64,000 nt of DNA, taken from Anaeramoeba ignava. Lineage: Eukaryota > Metamonada > Anaeramoebidae. Positions 10,765-20,951 of the stretch are shown one piece after another. The translations under genes and the position numbers were made by a program. Location of the stretch: NCBI GenBank assembly GCA_028826165.1, contig JAPDFW010000077.1, forward strand, positions 124,001 through 188,000. The letters run 5' to 3'. The notes below the pieces were generated by a model, which saw only the letters and a program-made list of their open reading frames with translations, had not been told where the DNA came from and did no database searches. Each line of letters begins with the position of its first letter. The first letter of the stretch is position 1.

Positions 10765-13461
10765 TTAATTTTGAAAAACATAATATTTTTTTATCATCCT
10801 CAGAAACAAATTCTTTTCTTCAAATGAAGAAAATTCTGTTATAAAATCTTTTTTCTTAAATTGAATTCTAATTTTTTTAAGTTCATTTTTATCTTGAAAA
10901 AGTTTCAATTTGTTATATTTAAATTCATATTTTTGATCAAAAATTTCAAATTGAATTTGATTTTTTAAAAAAGTAATTTTTCCTGCTTTTCGAAATTCAA
11001 GCATAAAATTAACATGAAAAATTCCTTGATTAAATTGATTTGATGAAACTAATTCGAATATTTTCAAAAATTTCTTCATTTGTTTTTGTTTCTTAAAAGA
11101 AGCAACAAGAAGAACTTTGCTTTGTTTCAAAATTCGAACACTATTTTTATCTAATTGTTGCGTTTGTAAATTATCATTGAATCTGAATATCTTTTCATTT
11201 GGATTAAATTGACATTTAATTGATTCAAATCCAATTTCAACTTTAACTGCCTTTTGAATTAAATGAAATTTTGAATTAAGAACATTCACAATAAAATAAT
11301 AAACAGGAAAATCATCTTGATTTAAAATTTGAGTTGATTTTAATTCATTTTCTTGATCTAATATTGCACAAAATTTTTGCATTTTTTCTTCTACATTAAA
11401 TAAAAGAGTCATTTGTTCATTATTATAATAAAGTTCCAGAATTGTTTGTTGGTTTGAAACACTGGATTTATATTTAATATTCTTGATTGGCCAAATTAGC
11501 ATTCTTTTTTGTGTTTCGAATTTTAATACATTTTTTTGTTTTGTTATTGTGATTGTCTCTATGAATCCATTTTCTTCAACAATAGAAATTTGGAAACTTG
11601 TATTTTCTTCGTTTTGTTTTAAATTAGATGAATTCTCAAGATGATTTTCTTTTTTTTGGGAAAGTAATTTTAAATCGAAATACGTTCTTGTAAGACTTCT
11701 TGATTTTTTAAATGTGTTTTTTGGAGTATTTAAATTATCTTTAAATTGATTTGTTATATTTTGTGGAGTATTTAAATTATCTTGAGATTGATTTGTTATA
11801 CTCCTTCTTTGATAAACAATTTCAGATGAAAAAGAATTTTTTTGTGCAAATTTTTCAAAATCATCAAATAATTCAGTTCCATTCTTCTTTTCTTTTTCTG
11901 TTGATAAAATAGAACAATCACGTACTCCATGAGTTGGGTTTGAAAACAATTTCACAAATTCATTCATATCTTTGTTTGTCTGGAATTGAAGTTCCATGAT
12001 TCCGTTTTCTAAATGTAATAAAATATTATGCAGATAATCATGTTTTGATTTTGTAATTTCAAATGTATAAGGAATAGTATATATACCAAAAGAAGTTGTG
12101 ATTAAAATTGTGTTTTTAAGAATCATTATTCTTGCAGAGCTTGCATTTTTTTTCTTAAAAACAATTGTAATGTTGAAAGAACTAAAAAGGGAAGCAAAAC
12201 ACCCGGAAACATATTTATCATTTCTTCTTTGGAATTCTTCGATGAAATTCAAACGTTCTTGAGAGGAATTAAAAATAAAAAGAAAATACTGAATATAATC
12301 AAGTGAGAAAACAAGTTGACCATTGATTTTTTGATGCAAATAAATTAAATGAGAATACGGAAACTGAATATTTTCTTGCATTGCATTTTTGATTGTGAAA
12401 GAACCGGTTTCAAGAATAATTTCAGCAGGACTTGTTCCCAAAGTGGAAATCATCGAACAATTAAAAACAGAAGGTTTCTCTGCAATTTCCTTGATACGAG
12501 AAGCTCTTCGAGATGAAAATTCTTGGATAAAGTTTTCGCGAATCTCTGTGTTGTGCAAAAACAATCGAAGAAAGGTGTTTTTATCAAGATGGAAATTAAT
12601 TATTGAAAAATCTGGATCGGGAAGAATTTGCGAATAAACAGTATATTCAAATGAGACTTGCTTTTCGTTTGTTTGAATAAAAAAGAAATCATCTTCCAAA
12701 GATATTTTAGCAACACTTGAAAACTCATTGAAACTATTAACAACACAAAATGTGTATTTGCTTAAAGAAATATTTTGTGTATTTTCGTCTTTTGTATTCA
12801 AGTCATTGGGTTGTGTTTCCTTGAGCAAATACTTCTTCAGAAAATTTTGCATAATTTTGATGTGTTTTAAATCCGAAACCATTGCATGATATTGGGAAAC
12901 TTGAATCATTTGGAAATGCTTCTGATTTTCGACAAAATTTTCAATATCAGAGAAATAAGCTTGTTTGAAAATGCAAAAAATATTACAAATTAGATCTCTT
13001 TCGAAACTTGATTTTGCTCTCAATAAATAATAAGATGTGTTTTTCTGGATGTGTATAATAAAAAAAAGCTCTCTTGATGAATCCAGAAAGAATCGGTGCG
13101 AGTAATCGTAATTTTTCTCAAACAAAACGCGTGATTTCGAAACCAGTTTGAATTTTTCTTTTGTAAAAATAAGAGTCGCTTCTTCGGTATTTTCTGTGAA
13201 TAAAATGACGGAAAATTCTGCCTTTTGAGACTTGATTCTTTTCTGGATTTTCTTTTTGAGCTTGGCTATATATTGTCCTTCGTGATTTTTGAACACAAAA
13301 TTGTTATTTATCGTTGGGAATAAAAATTGCGATTGGAAAATTAGAGAAGAATTTGGATATTTTGGGAAATCAACAACAAATCTATTCTGGAAAGTATCTC
13401 TTGAAATTAGTGTTGATTGCGATTCAGCCATTTGGATGATGTCTTCATCATCTTTCTCCAT
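10765..13461 (-). CDS. PH-like-repeat protein, C-terminal part of the second CH-PH paralogue
   Basis: An 898-aa frame made of tandem beta-rich modules of about 100 aa with terminal helices (for example RENFIQEF, RLNFIEEF, MNEFVKLF, KMKKFLKIF). It is homologous along its length to 5060-7396. The frame is open well upstream of the annotated Met and reads IGHLFKVIDERPPMEKDD, continuous in composition with coding sequence. The break from the upstream ORF lies in the linker between two PH-like modules, where the other paralogue has uninterrupted sequence. I read it as the 3' half of one gene (10765-14944) joined by a -1 frame change at about 13518-13524. No enzyme motif was seen. Confidence 0.55.
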   Translation of the reverse strand: MEKDDEDIIQMAESQSTLISRDTFQNRFVVDFPKYPNSSLIFQSQFLFPTINNNFVFKNHEGQYIAKLKKKIQKRIKSQKAEFSVILFTENTEEATLIFTKEKFKLVSKSRVLFEKNYDYSHRFFLDSSRELFFIIHIQKNTSYYLLRAKSSFERDLICNIFCIFKQAYFSDIENFVENQKHFQMIQVSQYHAMVSDLKHIKIMQNFLKKYLLKETQPNDLNTKDENTQNISLSKYTFCVVNSFNEFSSVAKISLEDDFFFIQTNEKQVSFEYTVYSQILPDPDFSIINFHLDKNTFLRLFLHNTEIRENFIQEFSSRRASRIKEIAEKPSVFNCSMISTLGTSPAEIILETGSFTIKNAMQENIQFPYSHLIYLHQKINGQLVFSLDYIQYFLFIFNSSQERLNFIEEFQRRNDKYVSGCFASLFSSFNITIVFKKKNASSARIMILKNTILITTSFGIYTIPYTFEITKSKHDYLHNILLHLENGIMELQFQTNKDMNEFVKLFSNPTHGVRDCSILSTEKEKKNGTELFDDFEKFAQKNSFSSEIVYQRRSITNQSQDNLNTPQNITNQFKDNLNTPKNTFKKSRSLTRTYFDLKLLSQKKENHLENSSNLKQNEENTSFQISIVEENGFIETITITKQKNVLKFETQKRMLIWPIKNIKYKSSVSNQQTILELYYNNEQMTLLFNVEEKMQKFCAILDQENELKSTQILNQDDFPVYYFIVNVLNSKFHLIQKAVKVEIGFESIKCQFNPNEKIFRFNDNLQTQQLDKNSVRILKQSKVLLVASFKKQKQMKKFLKIFELVSSNQFNQGIFHVNFMLEFRKAGKITFLKNQIQFEIFDQKYEFKYNKLKLFQDKNELKKIRIQFKKKDFITEFSSFEEKNLFLRMIKKYYVFQN

Positions 13462-13496
13462 GGGTGGCCTTTCATCAATTACTTTGAATAAATGGC

Positions 13497-14944
13497 CTAT
13501 TTGAGATTCTTCCTTTGGTTTTTTGAGGTTTCTTGGAAATCAACCAAAAAATTTGAGAGTTGATCATCAAGAGCTTGAGTGACAGAATTACTAAACACTT
13601 TCAAACAAATAAAAATAAGCCGAGTTTGTGTGGATTTTATGTTGTAAAAAATGAGGAATAATGGAGTTTCGTTTGGTTGGTTGTGATTTTGAACAGTCAT
13701 TTTGATTGCTTCGATTGAAAGCTTATCGAGGATTTTGAGTTCAAAATTGATCGATAAATCAGACCATTGGAAAGATAGAGAGTCGTTTTTATCAGAAGAA
13801 ATTGTGAATTCGTACTGAGAAAGACGAAGAATTGCAGGATAGTGATTTTGGGTGTTAGTTATTATGTTGATATGAAAAGAAGCCTGCCGCAAATTACAAC
13901 AACGAAGTGCAACAGCTTGTATTTCGTGTTCGATTCCAATAACTCTTCCTCTGATTTGGTTTGATTCTGGATACAGTGCTGGATATTCCAAAAACATCCG
14001 CAATGTGCGAATAATGATATATTTTTCCGATTTAGTATTGGCCGCAAATGTATATTTTTGCGTGTGAAGTTTGATGAAAAATTCCTCCAGTTTGTTTTTT
14101 CTTGATTTAATCTTGATTTGTTTTCTTGGTTCGTATTTTGTGATTATTGGATCGGCTCCAATTATCGTGATCCAAATTTCATCAAATAGAATTTTCAGGA
14201 TTGTTGGTATTAGGCTTGTTTCGTGGAACATTTTCACATAAAACGTGGCTTCGCCTGCAATGTAGTTTCTCTGAATAATGTAATTGAGTTTCGTTTTTGT
14301 TTTTGTTTTTGTTGTTTGATCAAGATTGTTTGATTGATTTTTATCAAAAAAATCAAGTGATAAATAATTTTCGTTTTCTTGGATTGATATATTAGGATTG
14401 TTATTTTTGGGATTATTTTTTAAAGGTGTTTTGAAAATGAGTTTTTTCCCATCTTTAATTAATGCTGTTTTGTTTTTTTCTCTTTTTTCATAAATTTTTT
14501 TCAATTCTTTGAGGAGATTAATTAATTTTTCTTCGTTTATATTTTCTATTAAATCTTGAATTGAAATTAAATTTTGGTTTGAAATACCATATTCTTTACA
14601 AGCTTTAATAAAGTAATGAAGATTATAAATATATTCTTTTCTATTTTTTTTAATTAAATTTTTTTTTTTAATTGAATTTTTTTTTGATGAATGGAATAAA
14701 ATTTTATTTATTATTATTTTTTTTTCAATTTCGAATGATTAATTTTTTATTATTTTTATTTTTATTTTTATTTTTACTTGGAAATTAAAGGAATTATTCC
14801 TGGTTTTAATTGATTTAAGAGTTCACATAAAATAATTGAAATTTCTTTTATTTGTAAAGGTAAAATAATTTCTTTGTTTGTAATTAAAAAAATCCAATCA
14901 AAAATTTCTTTATAATCTTGAATTTTTGAAAAAGATTTTTCCAT
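13497..14944 (-). CDS. CH domain plus PH-like protein, N-terminal part of the second paralogue
   Basis: Exon 1 (14944-14778) encodes MEKSFSKIQDYKEIFDWIF... and ISIILCELLNQLKPGI, the first half of a CH domain. Exon 2 (14640-13497) gives YFIKACKEYGIS and LIENINEEKLINLLKEL, the second half, followed by PH-like modules (ALRCCNLRQASF..., LIFICLKVFSNS). The intron is 14777-14641, phase 2. The ORF stops at TAG 13499-13497, shortly after a homopolymer of six A; the homologous protein continues in the -1 frame. The start was chosen because it gives the full CH N-terminus and follows a GAAAAAATG-type leader. Cellular role unknown; by domain content possibly a cytoskeleton-membrane adaptor. Confidence 0.6.
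13518..13524 (-). other. Candidate -1 slippery heptamer A_AAA_AAC
   Basis: In the zero frame of the upstream ORF the codons are TCA AAA AAC, so the heptamer is in the correct register for simultaneous -1 slippage. It lies about 19 nt before the TAG, and the -1 frame is the frame of the 898-aa downstream ORF. I saw no convincing stem at the usual 5-9 nt spacing; the only weak pairing is GGCC with GGCC about 20 nt downstream. A one-base assembly error in the A run would look the same. Confidence 0.3.
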
Positions 14945-15222
14945 TAATTAAAAATAATTAAAAAAAATAAAAAATAAAAAAAAAAAAAATGAAAAAAGAA
15001 AAAGAAAATTTTTTTAATTTAAAAATAAATTTTGAAATTGTTTTTGTTGTTTCTTGATTGAAAAGCAAAAGCTAAAGAAAAGCAAAAGAAAGATTAACTC
15101 AATCAACAAAAAATTGTAAAAAAAAATTGGATTAAAAAAAAAAAATGGATTAAAAAAAAAAATTGGATTAAAAAAAAAAATTGGATTAAAAAAAAAGTGG
15201 AATTAGGGAAAATTTTTTTGAA
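14945..15222. other. Spacer, A-rich leader and short repeats
   Basis: Upstream of the second CH-PH gene is an A-rich block with AAAAATGAAAAAAG, the minus-strand form of the leader motif. Further on is a (TTGGATTAAAAAAAAA) repeat of about 17 bp in four copies at roughly 15125-15200, within the 3' flank of the EF-hand gene. Nothing coding was seen. Confidence 0.5.
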
Positions 15223-16951
15223 TTAAAAAATTGAGCAACCACCACCTTTTTGTGGTTTAAGAATATCTTGTAAACCAGAAACAAATTGAGCTGTGGCATT
15301 GTTACTGCTTTTGCAATGAGCTCTGAATTCTTCTTTAGAAAGAACACCATCTTGATTAACATCTACTTCATCAAACATCTGATCAACGATCTGTTGAACT
15401 TCTTCTCTGCTAATATTTGCTTGAATCAATTTTTTTGTATCTTCTTCTCCTCCTTTTTGTGCATCTTTCATGTTTCTCATTGTTTTAACTGATTTGAGAT
15501 GTTCATTCATTAATATATTTGCTGTAACAACAATTGTACTATGAATCATTTGCATTACTTCATTTTTATCTAAAGTTCCATTTCCATCTCTTTAAAAATA
15601 AATTTTATTTAAAATTAAAATTGATTTGAAATTAAATTGATTTAAAATTAAATTGATTTAAAATTTGGTTTATTTGAAATTAAATTGATTAAAATTGATT
15701 TGAAATTAAAATTAAAATTAATTTAAATTAAAATTAAAATTGATTAAAATTTGGTTTATTTACGCATCCCAAAGATCAAATAACATTTCTGCTTTTTGTT
15801 CATCTGATTCTGAAGAAAGGATTGTCATTGCACTCAAAAGTTCTTTAAATTCAACAGTTCCATTTCCATCACTTTAATTTGATTTAAATTTGATTTAAAT
15901 TTAATTTAATTTTGATTTAAATTTGATTTAAATTTGATTTAAATTTGATTTAATTTTAATTTAATTTTGATTTAATTTTGATTAAATTTTGATTTAATTT
16001 TGATTTAAATTTGATTTAATTTTGATTTAATTTTGATTTAAATTTGATTTAAATTTTAATTTCAATTTAATTTTTGATTTAATTTTGATTTAATTTTGAT
16101 TTAATTTTGATTTAATTTTGATTTAATTTTGATTTAATTTTGATTTAATTTTGATTTAATTTTGATTTAATTTTGATTTAAATTTGATTTAATTTTGATT
16201 TAATTTTGATTTAATTTTGATTTAAATTTGATTTAAATTTGATTTAAATTTGATTTAAATTTGATTTAAATTTGATTTAATTTTGATTTAATTTTGATTT
16301 AATTTTGATTTAATTTTGATTTAATTTTGATTTAATTTTGATTTAATTTTGATTTAATTTTGATTTAATTTTGATTTAATTTTGATTTAATTTTGATTTA
16401 GATTTAATTTAAATTTGATTTAATTTTGATTTAATTTTGATTTAAATTTTGATTTAATTTTGATTTAATTTTGATTTAAATTTGATTTAAATTTGATTTA
16501 AATTTGATTTAATTTTGATTTAAATTTGATTTAATTTTGATTTAAATTTGATTTAATTTTGATTTAATTTTAATTTAAATTTAATTTAATTTTAATTTAG
16601 AATGGAAATAATTTTTTTTCGAATTTAGATCATGTTTATTGGAATTAATTTTTTTTCGAATTTGGATTTAATTTGAAATTAAAATTAAAAAAGAAAAATA
16701 CCTATCCATAACTAAATGAAGAAGTTTTGCACCATTTTCATCTAAACCAAACAACTCTTCCAAATGTTTTGCAGTTAAATGACATTTTGTTGGATCTCCT
16801 TTAACAATTTTCTTAATACTTGCTTTTAAAGCTTTAATTCCTTTCTTTGTAATTCCTGGACTTTCTTTTTTTTTTTTTTCTTTTATATTTTTTTAATTAA
16901 TTTTTTTATTTTTATTTTTAATTTTAATTTAAAATCTTTACTATTTTCCAT
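15223..16951 (-). CDS. EF-hand calcium-binding protein with C-terminal CaaX box
   Basis: Four exons: 16951-16942 (10 nt, MEN+), 16864-16702, 15871-15764 and 15589-15223. All junctions keep phase and give 215 aa. Three canonical loops are visible: DSDGNGTVEFKE, DADGNGTLDKNE and DVNQDGVLSKEE. Two of these loops are themselves split by introns right after the first residues, and the splice-derived codons (AGT, GCA) restore the loop consensus, which supports the model. The protein ends GGGCSIF, a farnesylation-type CaaX box, suggesting membrane attachment. It is probably a calcium sensor, but I cannot name a specific family member. Introns are 16941-16865, 16701-15872 (repeat) and 15763-15590. 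It is divergent from the HOOK-like gene. Confidence 0.8.
15872..16701 (-). repeat. Repeat-filled intron of the EF-hand gene
   Basis: 830 nt, mostly GATTTAATTTTGATTTAAATTT on the plus strand (sense AAATCAAAATTAAATC), about 11-12 bp per unit. The same unit fills the intron of the 6-phosphogluconate dehydrogenase gene 44 kb away. GT and AG are virtually absent from the repeat. Confidence 0.85.
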
Positions 16952-17135
16952 TCAAAATTCAACCAAAAGAAGAAAAATGAAAAATGAGTTTTTTAAAATA
17001 AAATTTTTTTTTTGCTTTTTTTTTTTGTTTATTCTTATTTTCTTTTTATTTTTAAAAAAAAAGAGATAAATTAAAAATTAAATAAAAAAGGAGAAAAAAT
17101 AATTTTCATTTTTTTTTTTTCATTTTTTTTTAATA
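16952..17135. promoter_or_regulatory. Divergent promoter region, EF-hand and HOOK-like genes
   Basis: The 184-bp spacer separates two start codons facing away from each other. The side nearest the minus gene has GAAAAATGAAAAATG. The side nearest the plus gene has TTTTCATTTTTTTTTTTTCATTTTTTTT. The motif is thus in the sense orientation for each gene, as in other divergent spacers of this window. Confidence 0.45.
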
Positions 17136-20100
17136 ATGGAATTTAATTTAAATTTAAATAATTCTGTATTAGAATGGGTAATAATATATTTTTGTTAAAG
17201 AATTGCTTTTCAATTTTAATTTAATTTTAATTTTAATTTATAATTCAATTTTAATTTATAATTTAATTTTAATTTATAATTTAATTTATAATTTATAATT
17301 TATAATTTAATTTATAATTCAATTTTAATTTATATTTCAATTTTAATTTATATTTCAATTTTAATTTATAATTCAATTTTAATTTATAATTCAATTTTAA
17401 TTTAATTTTAATTTATAATTTAATTTTAATTTATAATTTTAATTTTAATTTATAATTCAATTTTAATTTATAATTTAATTTATAATTTGTTTAATTTATA
17501 ATTTAATTTTAATTTAAATTTAATTTATAATTTAACTTTAATTTATATTTCAATTTTAATTCAATTTTAATTTATAATTTAATTTTAATTTATAATTTTA
17601 ATTTAATTTAATTTTAATTTATAATTTAAAAAGAAAAATTTTAATTTATATTTCAATTATAATTTAAATGAATTTATATTTAATTTTTTCAATTTTTAAA
17701 ATTTCAATTTTAATTTATATTTCAATTTTTAATTTATTTTTAATTTTTAATTCAATTTTAATTTAATTTTAATTTAATTTTAACAATTTTAATTTATATT
17801 TTAAATTTTTATTTTAATTTTAAATTTTAATTTATATTTCAATTTTTATAATCAATTTTAATTTATAATTCAATTTTAATTTATAATTCAATTTTAATTT
17901 ATAATTAATTTTTAATTTATAATTTAATTTTAATAATTTAATTTAAAATTTATATTTCATTTTTCAAAATTTATAATTCAAATTTTAAGAAAAATTTAAT
18001 TTTGATTTTTTTTTAAAAATAAAATTTAATTTTTAATTTTTTGTTTTAATTTAATTTATTTTTTAATTTTATTTTTAAAATTTATATTTAAATTAAAATT
18101 TAAATAAAAATTTATAAAATTTTAATTTTATAATTCATTTTTCATTTTTAATTCAATTTTAATAATTTAAATTTATAATTTAATTTTAATTGTAATTAGA
18201 ATTTATATTTTATTTAATATTTATTTTTTTTAATTTTATAATTCAATTTTAATTTATAATTCAATTTTAATTTATAATTCAATTTTAATTTATAATTTAA
18301 TTTTAATTTTAATTAAATTTTTAATTTAATTTTTAATTTTAATTTTTAATTTTTAATTTTAATTTTAATTTATAATTTTAATTTTAATTTTTAATTTTAA
18401 TTTTAATTTTAATTTATATTTTAATTTAAATTTAATTTTAATTTATATTTCAATTTTAATTTATAATTTAATTTTAATTTATAATTCAATTTTAATTTAT
18501 AATTTAATTTTAATTTATAATTCAATTTTAATTTATAATTTAATTTTAATTTATAATTTCAATTTTAATTTATAATTTAATTTTAATTTATAATTCAATT
18601 TTAATTTATAATTCAATTTTAATTTTAATTTATATTTCAATTTAATTTAATTATAATTTTAATTTATATTTCAATTTTAATTTATAATTCAATTTTAATT
18701 TATATTTTAATTTATAATTTAATTTTAATTTATAATTTAATTTTAATTTATAATTTAATTTTTAATTTATAATTTAATTTTAATTTATAATTTAATTTTA
18801 ATTTATAATTTAATTTAATTTATAATTTAATTTATAATTTAATTTTAATTTATAATTTAATTTTAATTTATAATTTAATTTATAATTTAATTTTAATTTA
18901 TAATTCAATTTTAATTCAATTTTAATTTATAATTTAATTTTAATTTATATTTCAATTTTTAATTTATAATTTAATTTTAATTTATAATTTAATTTTAATT
19001 TATAATTTAATTTTAATTTATAATTTAATTTTAATTTATAATTCAATTTAAATTTATAATTTTTAATTTATAATTCGATTTTAATTTATAATTTAATTTT
19101 AATTTATAATTCAATTTTAATTTATAATTTAATTTTAATTTATAATTTAATTTTAATTTATATTTCAATTTTAATTTATAATTTTAATTTAATTTTAATT
19201 TATAATTTAATTTTAATTTATAATTTAATTTTAATTTATAATTTAATTTTAATTTATATTTCAATTTTAATTTATATTTCAATTATAATTTATAATTTAA
19301 TTTATAATTTATAATTTAATTTTAATTTTTAATTATATTTTAATTTATAATTTAATAAGATCAAAAATCAAAATATAAATGAAGAAATCAAAGATCTTTC
19401 TGAAATAAGAAATGGTTCCATCTTAAAAACCCTATTTCTTCAACTGTAAATATTTAAATATATCTATTCTTTTTTTTTAAAAGAAAAATATTTATATTTC
19501 TCAAAATTCAAAAAGAAATCCAACATTTTTTGAATTCTTAAAAAATTATCAAATCCAAAAATCTGAAAATTGGTTAATTAGAGCAAAAAATTTAAAATTA
19601 TTATTTGAAGCTTTATCAAAATATTTTGAAGAAAAAATGAATCAAAAAGTGATTTATTTTTATTTTGATTTATATATATTTTTTTTTTGAAAAAGAAAAA
19701 AAAAATTGTTTATTAGATTTTTAAAAATAAATAGTTAAGATCAAATCAAGTAAATATTTACAAAATTGCAAGAACAGGAGATGAACAAGAAATTATTAAA
19801 TTATTCAAATTTATATTTTTAGCATTTCATTCTGAATTTAAAGAAAAAATATTTGAAAAAAATCTTCAAATTTTTATTGAAAAGGTTGATATTTTTATTT
19901 ATTTATTTAATTATTTATTTAATAATTATTTAATGTTTAATTATTTTTATCAAGTTAATTGAAGAAAATGAAGAAAATCAAAATTTAATATCAAAAAATA
20001 AATTGGATTTAAAAAAACCAAGAAATTTCGTTCAAAAAGAAGAATTTGAAGATTTATTAGAAGCATATGAACATTTAAAAGATCAAGCATTAAAATTAAA

Positions 20101-20866
20101 GGAAGATTATGATTTTTTAGAAGGAAATTTTGATAAAATAATTGATGGAAATAATCAACTTAGAGAAAAAAATCAAGAACTTGAATTCAAATTAAATCAA
20201 TCAAAAAATAATTACAATCTTTTGTTGAATTCATGCAAACAATCAGAAGAAAATTTCCAAAAGCAAGAAGAAAAGTGGAAACAAACCGTTTCTTCTCAAG
20301 AAGAGCAAAATGAAAAAATCAAAGAAAACATCAAAATTAAAGATGAAAAAATTTTTCAAATTTCAAAAGATAACGATGATTTAAAAGATGAAATTCAACA
20401 ACTAAAATCAGAAATAAACTCACTTAATCAGGAAATCTCACAAATACAATCCCAACAAAACAGCCAAACAACTCATTCGTTGAGAAAAAGAATCAAAGAA
20501 CTTGAGGAAATTAATGAAAAACAAAATATCCAAATTTTCCAACTTCAAACAAATGAATCAAAATTTGAATCTGAAAAAAAAAAACTGAAGGAAATTATCA
20601 AAAAATCAGATGAAATTGCAAGAAAAAATCAAACCAAAATAGAAGAATTAACAATAAAAGCAAATGAATGTGACCATTATCGCTCTCTTGTTGAAGATTT
20701 CCAAAGCAAACAAACTAATATCCAAAAAGATCATTTGGATAATTCTCAAAATACACAAACAATCACAGATCTTTATATCGTTAATCAAAATTCTGAATCA
20801 AACACAAATCAAAACACAAAATCACTTGCTGATGAATTATCTTTTTTTAGCAATAATTTCAAATGA
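17136..20866 (+). CDS. HOOK-like cargo adaptor (HOOK domain plus coiled coil)
   Basis: Five exons rebuilt by phase: 17136-17177, 19360-19445, 19516-19648, 19735-19884 and 19955-20866 (440 aa). The N-terminus MEFNLNLNNSVLEW, then DLSEIRNGSILKTLF and IARTGDEQEIIKLFKFIF, has the layout of the HOOK/CCDC88 N-terminal domain (a CH-like fold): SLLxW, then DLxDG, then the GDxxEIxKLLxLIL helix. The rest is a long Glu/Lys/Gln coiled coil. HOOK proteins link cargo to dynein through this domain, and that role is inferred here. Intron 1 is 2182 nt of simple repeat; the other introns are 70-86 nt. Only the final exon shows up as a long ORF, so simple ORF calling would miss the N-terminal domain. Confidence 0.7.
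17178..19359 (+). repeat. 2.2 kb repeat intron of the HOOK-like gene
   Basis: The unit is TTTTAATTTATAATTCAA or TTTTAATTTATAATTTAA (about 18 bp), with TATATTTCAA variants. It is T-rich on the sense strand, unlike the A-rich sense strand of most other large introns here. The donor TGG|GTAATA and acceptor TAAG|ATC give a phase-0 join that restores the HOOK-domain sequence. Confidence 0.75.
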
Positions 20867-20951
20867 TTTTAATCATTCAATAATAAATTAATCAATTTAG
20901 ACTAAATAGAAGAAAAAATAATTTTTCATTTTTTGTTTTTAAATAAATTTT

